DNA of 33,264 bases from a virus, in IMG/VR virus record IMGVR_UViG_3300023174_002304, positions 1 through 33,264 of that record; one strand, written 5' to 3'. The translations under genes were made by a program, and so were the position numbers. The notes under the pieces are model-generated. The model saw only the letters and a program-made list of their open reading frames with translations, had not been told where the DNA came from and ran no database searches. Positions 7,658 through 15,183 of this stretch are shown here, piece after piece; position 1 is the stretch's first letter; each line of letters starts with the position of its first letter.

Positions 7658-8827
7658 TTATACCTTATTTAAAACTTTGCAAATTTCATCTACTTCACTC
7701 AAAGACATTGATGGGAAATTACCAATATAGAATCCATAAAAATGAATGTGTTCTGTATTTGGAAATTCCAAATGATAATCTTTCTTCACATAGTTTCTGA
7801 TGTATGGCTGTCTTACTTGATTACCACCACCTGCACTACCTCTTCTAAACTCAATACTGTTGTCTCTTAGCTTATTCATCAGTCTTTCAGCTACATTATT
7901 ATTTGGTTCTTTTAGAATAACTTGAAAAGCATAGTTACTAGAACCTTCCATTAGAAAGTCTGTTTGATAAACATCTTTGTTTATTTTTTCTAGGAATCTT
8001 TGATGATTTCTGTTTCTAAGTATAACATTATTATCTAAGTTTGGCAACTGTTTACGACCAAGTATACCTCCAATCTCGTTGTTTCTCATGTTATATGCCG
8101 GATAAAAGAATATGAAATCTGAGTTTAATTCGGGATTCAATCTCTTGTAGGTGTCTTTGGTATCCTGTAAAGAAGCTTCACGAACCATACCATGTGAACG
8201 AAGCATTCTCAATGTTTCATAAACATCTTCATCATCGGTACAAACCATACCACCTTCAATCGTAGTCATGTGATGAGCATAATAGAATGAGAAGTTGGAC
8301 ATCCAACCAATACTTCCTAGTTTCTTACCATTGTGTGTTGCGCCATGAGATTCGCAGACATCTTCAATCAAAGGAATGTTTAGACTATGCAACTTACTAA
8401 TCAATGTATCGGTAAGGCCATCAAATCCTTGAACGTGTGTCATAAACACAGCTCTAGTATTGTCAGTAATAGCACCAATAATTTTATCGGTGTCCATTGC
8501 AAGTGATTGTGGGTTAATGTCAACAAACACTGGAGTGAATCCACATTGAATAACAGATGCAATATCCGATACCCACGTTAGTGTTGGAACAATTATTTCA
8601 CCGCCTTGAGGGTATTTAATTTTGAGAACAGTCATTGACAAAAGATTTGCCGATGCACCAGAGTTAACAAATACTGAATACTTTACACCCAACCATTCTG
8701 ACCATTCTTTTTCAAACTCACGGCAATTAGGTCCGTTGGTTAAAATTGGATCATCTTGTTCCAGATGTTTAATAACTGCATCCAATTCACTACGCAGAAT
8801 ATTGTTTCTCATCAATGGGTATTTCAT
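7658..8827 (-). CDS. ColD/RfbH-like PLP-dependent sugar 3-dehydratase (DegT fold)
   Basis: A 389-residue member of the DegT/DnrJ/EryC1/StrS fold, almost exactly the size of E. coli ColD (388). The PLP-binding Asp is in IEDVCESHGA (residues 154-163). Where sugar aminotransferases have the Schiff-base Lys in an FSF...K segment, this protein has YYAHHMTTIEGGM with His185 and His186. Replacement of that Lys by His is the hallmark of ColD (His188) and RfbH, which use PMP/PLP to remove the C3 hydroxyl of a 4-keto-6-deoxy nucleotide sugar. I therefore favour 3-dehydratase over transaminase. The exact nucleotide and sugar are not readable. It sits between a 75-residue orphan, overlapping it by one base, and the SDR gene. 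Confidence 0.88.
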   Translation of the reverse strand: MKYPLMRNNILRSELDAVIKHLEQDDPILTNGPNCREFEKEWSEWLGVKYSVFVNSGASANLLSMTVLKIKYPQGGEIIVPTLTWVSDIASVIQCGFTPVFVDINPQSLAMDTDKIIGAITDNTRAVFMTHVQGFDGLTDTLISKLHSLNIPLIEDVCESHGATHNGKKLGSIGWMSNFSFYYAHHMTTIEGGMVCTDDEDVYETLRMLRSHGMVREASLQDTKDTYKRLNPELNSDFIFFYPAYNMRNNEIGGILGRKQLPNLDNNVILRNRNHQRFLEKINKDVYQTDFLMEGSSNYAFQVILKEPNNNVAERLMNKLRDNSIEFRRGSAGGGNQVRQPYIRNYVKKDYHLEFPNTEHIHFYGFYIGNFPSMSLSEVDEICKVLNKV

Positions 8828-9054
8828 TATCTACCTTCTTTAATATATTGTACACTCGGACCGTTACTACTAAAAGCTAAACCAGATAGTTTGCCTTCAA
8901 ATCGTTTACCAGTCCATTTCATTTCTAACTTCAAACTCTTTTGAATACTCACACTCAAATATTTTTGAGCTTGAAAACTCAAAACATCAACCATCATTTT
9001 CTTATCATTGTTTTCACAAATGATTTCACATACATCACTAACATACTCACTCAT
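8827..9054 (-). CDS. Small uncharacterised protein
   Basis: A 75-residue protein that I do not recognise. It has no membrane segment or signal peptide. It is charged, with an acidic N-terminal part (MSEYVSDVCEIICENND) and a central/C-terminal part rich in Lys and Gly around MKWTGKRFEGKLSGLAF. A ribosome binding site AAGGAT lies before the ATG at 9054. The stop overlaps the start of the ColD-like gene by one base, and the gene lies 8 bases after the GHMP kinase, so it is a true member of the operon rather than filler. A small chaperone-like or carrier role is possible but nothing in the sequence, such as a carrier-protein DSL serine motif, supports it. Confidence 0.65.
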   Translation of the reverse strand: MSEYVSDVCEIICENNDKKMMVDVLSFQAQKYLSVSIQKSLKLEMKWTGKRFEGKLSGLAFSSNGPSVQYIKEGR

Positions 9055-9062
9055 AATAATCC

Positions 9063-10055
9063 TTAACTTGAATGTATAATTTGACTACCATCTGTATCAA
9101 ATTTAAAAGGCACCCATACTTTAATAGAACTCATTTGTTCTTTAAACTTTTCTTGTTTCTCTGGTGGCACTAAGAAGAAAAAGAAACCACCGCCTCCTGC
9201 ACCCATTAGTTTACCACCAAGTGAGCCATACTTTATAGATGCATCATATATGTCATCAATCCATTCTTCAGATACACCTTCGGCAAGTTGTCGTTTCAAT
9301 CTCCATCCATAAGATAGTAATTGACCAATACTTGCCATATCTCTTTCTTCTATCATATAGTCTATTGCTATATTTGATAGTGCGGCCATTGCTTCTAATT
9401 CAGAAGTTGATTTGCCTTCTTTAATATTGGCAACTTTCTTTTTAGATTGAATTTCTGAATATCGACTAACACCAGAAAAACCAAGCATGATATGTGACTC
9501 CAATTCTTTTGTGTAATCGGCAGATAACTTGAACTCAGTAGTAGTCCAATCTTTGCCTTTACTACAATCAATAATGCGAACACCACCATGTGCAGCCATG
9601 ATTTGATCTTGTATGCCAACATTCTCTCTTAGAATGTTTTGTTCAATATAGATAGCTTCTTTTGCTAACTCATCTTTACTTAGGGGTCGGTTTTTGAAGG
9701 TGTAGAGTGCATTCAATAGTCCAACAGTAAATGATGAACTAGAACCTATACCAGAACGAGCAGGTAGATCACCTTCATACACAACAGAAACACCTTTATC
9801 AACACCCATGTATCGTAGGCATTCTCTTGCAGAAGGATGTTTAATTACATTAAGAGAGTTTACTTTTTCTATTTCAGAATAGGTAATAACTGTACTATAA
9901 TCAAAGAAAGGCGGTACATCTCTTACAGTAATATAACAATATTGTGCCATTGCAGCTGAAACAATCTTTGTAGGATGATTTTCAAACCACGCTGGATAAT
10001 CTGTACCACCACCAAAAAGAGATAGTCTATAAGGAGTTTTACTAATTACCATCAT
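9063..10055 (-). CDS. GHMP sugar kinase (heptose-7-phosphate kinase-like)
   Basis: A 330-residue ATP-dependent small-molecule kinase of the GHMP superfamily. Motif 1 is TPYRLSLFGGGTDYP (residues 7-21), motif 2, the phosphate-binding loop, is PARSGIGSSSSF (98-109), and motif 3 is KLMGAGGGGFFFF near 279-291. This combination is typical of the HddA/fucokinase-like branch, which includes D-glycero-D-manno-heptose 7-phosphate kinase acting at the anomeric hydroxyl in GDP-heptose synthesis. The assignment to heptose is by family likeness only. In a heptose pathway the partner would be a HAD phosphatase (GmhB), and a HAD gene is present at 14704. Two ATGs are adjacent (10055 and 10052); the first overlaps the upstream stop in an ATGA junction. 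Confidence 0.88.
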   Translation of the reverse strand: MMVISKTPYRLSLFGGGTDYPAWFENHPTKIVSAAMAQYCYITVRDVPPFFDYSTVITYSEIEKVNSLNVIKHPSARECLRYMGVDKGVSVVYEGDLPARSGIGSSSSFTVGLLNALYTFKNRPLSKDELAKEAIYIEQNILRENVGIQDQIMAAHGGVRIIDCSKGKDWTTTEFKLSADYTKELESHIMLGFSGVSRYSEIQSKKKVANIKEGKSTSELEAMAALSNIAIDYMIEERDMASIGQLLSYGWRLKRQLAEGVSEEWIDDIYDASIKYGSLGGKLMGAGGGGFFFFLVPPEKQEKFKEQMSSIKVWVPFKFDTDGSQIIHSS

Positions 10056-10957
10056 AAAGTTATATGTTTAAGAGAGCCACTTGTGTAGTGACTGAACACA
10101 GTTTTTTTATCCACGACATTTTCTTTCTCACTACGCAAACAAGCAATATACAAATCTTCACCAATGTTTGGTACAGAATCTAGATATTCACCTTTGCGAT
10201 CCGGATGCACATCATGGTCACCAGCAAAAATAGTGGTATCAATTGATACTCTACTACTTGCATATGGCAATCTTTTTGTTTTATGTAACAAAGCATAGTC
10301 GCTTACATTTATATATTGTTGTTCTGGAACGATCCTATCATCATCATAGTAATCAGTTACCCATTGCATACTTGTATACTCAGCTGATGTTTCTAGGAAT
10401 CTATCTTCAAAGGCAGACTCATCTTTGAGTTTATAGAAATGCAAATAATTTCTTTGTGTATCACCAAAAATAGGTAGATGACAATTCATACCCCACGGAC
10501 CTTCTACCCATGCATCAGAGTGTGGCAAACCTGTGTCGAGACCACGGCCAATATTGTCTTCCAATTCTTCTGCAAACTTGATACGAATGTTTGGTGTTAA
10601 TCTAAATTTCTTTAGATAACTAGGATCATTTTCAATAAAGTGCTTGACTACATCACACCAACTGCGAATATAAAAGTTATATTCTAACGCATATTCTTTT
10701 TTAGGAACAACACCACCATTTGGTGTTACGTTAGTTCTATCATTACGATGTGCATCAAGTCTGTGCATAAACACATCTTCACGTTCCGAATAATCGAAAT
10801 GTAATGCCTTTGCAATATACATTCCAATAGAACGCTTCAATGCATCATAAAGATTTTTAGGTATTCTTTTACGAATGAATAGTTCATTAACGTGTTCTGC
10901 ACCCCATGTTTGAGCCATCTGACTCATTCTATCTTTGCGGTACTGTAATGAACTCAT
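10052..10957 (-). CDS. Unknown protein with 2OG-oxygenase-like metal residues
   Basis: A 301-residue protein that I cannot assign to a named family. Its central region has PHSDAW (His146, Asp148), then CHLPIFGD and a NYLHFYK strand, then LLHKTKRLPYASSRVSID with His225 and Arg236. An HxD pair, a distal His, and an Arg eleven residues later followed by a beta strand is the arrangement of the double-stranded beta-helix Fe(II)/2-oxoglutarate dioxygenases. The residues in front (about 1-130) are helical and basic. If this reading is right it would be a hydroxylase or desaturase within the sugar pathway. It overlaps the TPP enzyme beta subunit and the GHMP kinase by 4 bases each. Confidence 0.55.
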   Translation of the reverse strand: MSSLQYRKDRMSQMAQTWGAEHVNELFIRKRIPKNLYDALKRSIGMYIAKALHFDYSEREDVFMHRLDAHRNDRTNVTPNGGVVPKKEYALEYNFYIRSWCDVVKHFIENDPSYLKKFRLTPNIRIKFAEELEDNIGRGLDTGLPHSDAWVEGPWGMNCHLPIFGDTQRNYLHFYKLKDESAFEDRFLETSAEYTSMQWVTDYYDDDRIVPEQQYINVSDYALLHKTKRLPYASSRVSIDTTIFAGDHDVHPDRKGEYLDSVPNIGEDLYIACLRSEKENVVDKKTVFSHYTSGSLKHITL

Positions 10958-11856
10958 TTTAATATCTCTTTAATTTTGGCAATAATTTCATCTTTAGATG
11001 GTGGTAAATTATCAACTTGTGGATAAAAACCAGCTGACTTATCTTTTAATCCCATGACATGCATTTCAGAAGCTGTGCCTTTACATAAATCAAATGCCAA
11101 ACTCTTTGCAATACCATCAACATAGTCATCATCTAAAACAATACCATATCGAGCTCTTTTTAAAGTAAGTATATCATTCTCTGTAGGATTAAAAGGTTTG
11201 ATATTAACAATATGATGTACGGCAACTTTGTAACCTTCTTTTTCTAATTCTTTTGATGCTTCAACAGCTGCAAATCTAGTAATAGAAATAGGAAACAAAA
11301 TAATATCAGGTATATCATATTCAATATTGGGTAATTCTTCTGTGTTACCATATGCACCACGATGTTCTGATACATAAACTACATCATCAGATTCCATAAA
11401 ATCGGCATATGCTTGTTCATATTCACCAGGTGTCATTGGTGATACAATTTTAATTCCAGGCATTCTATAATACAATGCGTGATGTGATGAACCTGCAACA
11501 GGACCAATACCACCTTCCATTGCAATAGAACGAACAAACATTGGACAAGGTACACCCCAAATCTCTTTTGATTTGGCTGCGTAGTTAATAATCATTGGTG
11601 CATTGAACCAATTGAACCCTTGGTAACGAATGACATACATTGGTCTACGACCTGCAAGAGCCGCACCGACTGCGAAACCACCACCTGCAACATCTGCCAT
11701 TGATATCTCTACCATACCATCTTCTTCATATAGTTCAGGTAAAGTACCACCAACCCACCCAACGGCAGTTAGACATTGACCCATCGCAAGGCCTTTTTCT
11801 TCTGTTAAATGATATCTAACAGTTTCTTTAATTGTATCTCTTAATGTGATAGACAT
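10954..11856 (-). CDS. TPP-dependent E1-like enzyme, beta subunit
   Basis: Beta (pyrimidine-binding) subunit of a two-chain thiamine-diphosphate enzyme of the pyruvate/branched-chain 2-oxoacid dehydrogenase E1 or split transketolase type. Family features include the segment MVEISMADVAGGGFAVGAALAGRRP (given here only as its pattern of Asp and Gly-rich turn near residues 48-75), PVAGSSHHALYYRMPGI and a C-terminal transketolase domain with IVNIKPFNP. I use the ATG at 11856 rather than the GTG at 11865, because AAGGAAG at 11873-11867 is well spaced for the ATG and almost touches the GTG. It overlaps the alpha subunit by 16 bases, ensuring coupled production. No E2 or E3 genes are present, arguing against an oxoacid dehydrogenase complex. 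Confidence 0.85.
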   Translation of the reverse strand: MSITLRDTIKETVRYHLTEEKGLAMGQCLTAVGWVGGTLPELYEEDGMVEISMADVAGGGFAVGAALAGRRPMYVIRYQGFNWFNAPMIINYAAKSKEIWGVPCPMFVRSIAMEGGIGPVAGSSHHALYYRMPGIKIVSPMTPGEYEQAYADFMESDDVVYVSEHRGAYGNTEELPNIEYDIPDIILFPISITRFAAVEASKELEKEGYKVAVHHIVNIKPFNPTENDILTLKRARYGIVLDDDYVDGIAKSLAFDLCKGTASEMHVMGLKDKSAGFYPQVDNLPPSKDEIIAKIKEILK

Positions 11857-12668
11857 TTTGACCACGCTTCCTTCACTCTCTGTTCGGCCTCTTTAACAAT
11901 ATCGGTGCCAAACTTATCAATATAAATTTTGTGTCTGTCGAATGTATGTGGGTCATCAATACCTGCACCCGCATGCCAGAACAAACGATTTGTTGTCACG
12001 TTTAATAACATAGGTTTTTCCATGTTATGTGACTCAATAAAATTCCAAATCATTAATGGATCATCAGGCAAACCAGATGCATTTACATTCATACTTTGAG
12101 CTACATCTTGTAGTTCCCAATTACGTCTTACTTTTTTCTCAGTAAGAATTGATAGGTTGTTATCTTCAACGATGTACCAAATGGGCAAGTTCTTTGTTGA
12201 TGCCCAACCAATTGCAGTTAATGAATAGTCTTCTTCACCAGCTGCATCACCAGTAAAACATAATGTTAGTTTTTTATTGCCGTAACACATGCCAGTTGAA
12301 ATTGGAACATGCGAACCCATAAGACCATCATGTCCATAGATTTGTTTTTCTCTACATTGAATTGAGGCAGAACCACCCATACCATTGGCACAACCTCTTG
12401 GGTCACCAAGTAATTCATAAACAAGTTCTTCAATGTTACCACCGAAAGACAAGTATGTAGAATGTCCTCGGTGTTGAATGAAGATTTGTTTATCAATAGA
12501 TTCTAGATAAGTGGCGAGAGTAGCAGATGTGTACTCTTGTCCGGCAGAAAGATAAACAGGTATCTTTATAGTTTTATCTTGTAGCCGTCTGTAAACTTCT
12601 TCCTCGAATGCACGGCACAATGAGGCCTTACGGAAGATTTCTTTATCAAGTTCATAACTTAGTGGCAT
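11841..12668 (-). CDS. TPP-dependent E1-like enzyme, alpha subunit
   Basis: Alpha subunit of the same TPP enzyme, 275 residues. The thiamine-diphosphate motif is present as GD at residues 140-141 followed 28 residues later by NN at 170-171. The segment HRGHSTYLSFGG (66-77) and the glycine-rich NGMGGSASI (95-103) are typical of E1 alpha chains. At 275 residues it is shorter than mitochondrial-type E1 alpha and lacks a phosphorylation loop. Known relatives outside central metabolism include E1-like pairs in antibiotic and O-antigen sugar clusters, where they attach two-carbon branches. The start overlaps the DJ-1 gene by 17 bases. Confidence 0.88.
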   Translation of the reverse strand: MPLSYELDKEIFRKASLCRAFEEEVYRRLQDKTIKIPVYLSAGQEYTSATLATYLESIDKQIFIQHRGHSTYLSFGGNIEELVYELLGDPRGCANGMGGSASIQCREKQIYGHDGLMGSHVPISTGMCYGNKKLTLCFTGDAAGEEDYSLTAIGWASTKNLPIWYIVEDNNLSILTEKKVRRNWELQDVAQSMNVNASGLPDDPLMIWNFIESHNMEKPMLLNVTTNRLFWHAGAGIDDPHTFDRHKIYIDKFGTDIVKEAEQRVKEAWSKCLSH

Positions 12669-13197
12669 TTTGTTTCACCATATCAATAGCAGTTTTCATC
12701 CAAATACCCATGTGGTCATAATGTGGTGATGATACGATATTACCATCTACAACTACGGGTGCATTAACATATTTAGCGCCTGCATTATTGATATCATCCT
12801 CAAGACTATAGTAACCACTAATCTCACGACCTTCAACAATCTTGGCTGAAATCATTAATTGAGCACCATGACATGTAGAAGCAATTACTTTACCTTGTTT
12901 GTTCCAATCTGAAATAAATTGAATGACACGTTTTTCTTGTCTCAACTTCTCTAAAGCTTTAACACCACCAGGCAATACCAACAAATCAAAACATCGTTGG
13001 TAAATTTCATAAAAATTCTCTGGTTTTAAATCATTAATGGTAACATGTGAAGTCATATTAGACCCCATGATACCAAAGAATTTACCTGCTACGTTGGACA
13101 TAACAGTAACATCATCCGTTTCTTCTTTCAATCGATAGAATGGATAAACCAACTCTTGGTCTTGAAAATTTTCCCAAGTAATAATAAGTGCCTTCAT
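12652..13197 (-). CDS. DJ-1/PfpI (class I glutamine amidotransferase-like) protein
   Basis: A 181-residue DJ-1/PfpI superfamily protein. The nucleophile elbow is ASTCHGAQLM with Cys109 and His110, and a conserved acidic residue is at Glu15 after FQDQ, which in the family tunes the cysteine. LVLPGGVKAL (73-82) is the second glycine loop. Members act as glyoxalases, deglycases, proteases, chaperones or amide hydrolases, so the reaction cannot be read here. I place the start at the ATG at 13197, because AGGAGA at 13209-13204 gives normal spacing for it, whereas the TTG two codons upstream lies immediately against that site. Two bases separate it from the radical SAM gene. Confidence 0.88.
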   Translation of the reverse strand: MKALIITWENFQDQELVYPFYRLKEETDDVTVMSNVAGKFFGIMGSNMTSHVTINDLKPENFYEIYQRCFDLLVLPGGVKALEKLRQEKRVIQFISDWNKQGKVIASTCHGAQLMISAKIVEGREISGYYSLEDDINNAGAKYVNAPVVVDGNIVSSPHYDHMGIWMKTAIDMVKQNATKL

Positions 13198-13199
13198 AA

Positions 13200-14711
13200 T
13201 CAATCTCCTAATAATTTACGTTTCAATTTAATTGTCTTTGTTGAGTCCAACTCATCTCTGGCCTTTTGACCAAATTTATTTTCTAATAGATTTAAATACT
13301 TATCATTCGAATGATAGGTATCCCAAGCCTTATCTCTAAATGCAAGGATTTCTGCCGAAGTTAAATGTTCATTTGATAGATTCAAAGTGTCGTATGAATG
13401 TTGACTGTAACCAGAATATGTACTTGGCAACTCTGTACCAAACAATCGTGCTTGATTATGTAATGGACTACCTGGATATGCCATTGCAGAATAGAAGTTT
13501 GCCATCTCAGTTGGATTCTCTAATGCAAAGTCTAATGTAGCCTGCATTGTTTCTTTTGTATCATACGGCAAACCAAAAATATAATTACCACCAACATTGA
13601 TACCTGCATTACGAATATCATTAATCAAATCTAATACTTTAACTTCTTGGAATCCTTCTTTGTGAATTTCTTTACGCAAAGTGTTATTTGGATTTTCAAT
13701 ACCAAGACCTAACCATTTGACACCAGCCTTTTGTAACTTCTCTAAGTACTTAGGCTTGCAGGTATCGACTCTTGAATATGCCCAAATATTGAAATCGTAT
13801 CCACGTTCAATAATCAAATCACATATTTTACCAAAATGGTTTGGGTTTAAAACAAACAGTTCATCAGCAATCTTTACATTACGAACACCTTGTGATGCAA
13901 TGTAATCAAACTGTTTAATGATAAACTCTGGCGACCACCAACGAAATGTATTACTATCGGCACTTGATACATTATCACCTTGTTTAGTTCTGTTGATAAT
14001 ATTAATCATACAGAAAGAACACTTGTATGGGCAACCAAGACTTGTATAGATGGCTGCAAATGGTTGTTTCTCTGTGTCATTAGACCATGAATGCCACCCA
14101 GCAGTTCTATACTTACTTAAAGATGGTAACAAGTCCCATGCCATACCAGGAAGTTCTTCTTCAAGTCTTTCTTTTGGAACAACTTCAGTCGGCTCATTCA
14201 TAATGATATTAACACCATCTCTATAAACTAAACCAGGAACTCTTTTAAGTTCAGACTGAGTTAATTTACTCAATGACAGCAATGCATGTAATGTATAAAC
14301 ACCTTCATTCTGACACACGGCATCAATGAATGTTTCTTGTTTCATTGTTTGTACTGGCAAAGCTGCAACGTGGCCACCAACAAACACAATGAATGTATCT
14401 GGTGATAAGTCTTTCAATTCTCTTGCAGTCGCAGTTGCACCTTCCATGTTTTGTGATGATGCAGATGGTTGTTGACCATATACAACAAAACAAACAATCT
14501 TTGTTTTATATTCTGTGATTCTTTTTGCGGCAGATAGGTAATCTAAACCTTCTACTTCTGCATCTAAGATTTCAGGTTTAAATCCTTTTGCACGAACACT
14601 ATTCGCCAACATTGCAGCCCAAATAGGTGGTTCAATTGCGGCATTGTTTTTTGCAAGGCCTTGATAAATCTTTTCAGATGCGTTAGGATGTACAAATAAT
14701 ATATCAATCAT
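13200..14711 (-). CDS. B12-binding-domain radical SAM protein
   Basis: A 503-residue enzyme with an N-terminal cobalamin-binding Rossmann-like domain (about residues 1-145, beginning IDILFVHPNAS and with the VFVGGHVA turn near 109-116) followed by a radical SAM domain with CPYKCSFC (Cys227, Cys231, Cys234) that would bind a 4Fe-4S cluster. B12 radical SAM enzymes often methylate unreactive carbon or phosphorus, and a few catalyse rearrangements. GGNYIFGLPYDT near 386 is typical of the barrel. I use the ATG at 14711, which fits the usual start of the first strand, instead of a TTG four codons upstream; it overlaps the HAD gene by 8 bases. It is unusual in a phage and depends on host cobalamin and iron-sulfur supply. 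Confidence 0.88.
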   Translation of the reverse strand: MIDILFVHPNASEKIYQGLAKNNAAIEPPIWAAMLANSVRAKGFKPEILDAEVEGLDYLSAAKRITEYKTKIVCFVVYGQQPSASSQNMEGATATARELKDLSPDTFIVFVGGHVAALPVQTMKQETFIDAVCQNEGVYTLHALLSLSKLTQSELKRVPGLVYRDGVNIIMNEPTEVVPKERLEEELPGMAWDLLPSLSKYRTAGWHSWSNDTEKQPFAAIYTSLGCPYKCSFCMINIINRTKQGDNVSSADSNTFRWWSPEFIIKQFDYIASQGVRNVKIADELFVLNPNHFGKICDLIIERGYDFNIWAYSRVDTCKPKYLEKLQKAGVKWLGLGIENPNNTLRKEIHKEGFQEVKVLDLINDIRNAGINVGGNYIFGLPYDTKETMQATLDFALENPTEMANFYSAMAYPGSPLHNQARLFGTELPSTYSGYSQHSYDTLNLSNEHLTSAEILAFRDKAWDTYHSNDKYLNLLENKFGQKARDELDSTKTIKLKRKLLGD

Positions 14712-15183
14712 ATTTTTTACCAATCAAATCATTCCAATTAAGTTCTTTAGAGTCAACAGCTGTTACATGCTTAAACTGTTTCATTTTATTTAGCACATCA
14801 TCATTATCATCATAGAAAACAATTTTATCTACAACAAACTTAACATCAAGTGTCTTATCATATATCTTAGACTCTAATCTTTTGATAAAATTAAAATAAT
14901 TGTATATGCCAAATTTTCTTAATAGATGCACAGATTGTTGATGTTCATAGGGTATTGTTGGGTGTTTACCAGCAGAAACAAACCCTATTTTGTTGTTACC
15001 ACTTTGAAGATATTTTAAATAGTCCTTTACACCTTCTCTGAGTATGCATATAGAACCAACATCATCAACGATAACGTCATCGGTATTATTAAAAGGGAAA
15101 ACCATTTGTTTTGCCCAAATAGGATCATTGTGTTTATTGAAACAATCCCAAATTGTTAAGTCTAAGTCAAATAAGTGTATCAT
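14704..15183 (-). CDS. HAD-family phosphatase, MDP-1/subfamily IIIC-like
   Basis: A 159-residue haloacid-dehalogenase phosphatase. FDLDLTIWD at residues 5-13 has the DxDxT motif (Asp6, Asp8, Thr10), and the form FDLDxTxW is characteristic of magnesium-dependent phosphatase-1. Motif II is FVSAG (Ser70), and motif III is VFYDDNDDV with the acidic pair at 125-126. There is no large cap domain, which suits either a macromolecular or a sugar-phosphate substrate. The related HAD GmhB dephosphorylates heptose bisphosphate, and FkbH-type IIIC domains load glyceryl units, so a role next to the GHMP kinase is plausible. It overlaps both the cupin gene (4 bases) and the radical SAM gene. Confidence 0.85.
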   Translation of the reverse strand: MIHLFDLDLTIWDCFNKHNDPIWAKQMVFPFNNTDDVIVDDVGSICILREGVKDYLKYLQSGNNKIGFVSAGKHPTIPYEHQQSVHLLRKFGIYNYFNFIKRLESKIYDKTLDVKFVVDKIVFYDDNDDVLNKMKQFKHVTAVDSKELNWNDLIGKKYD

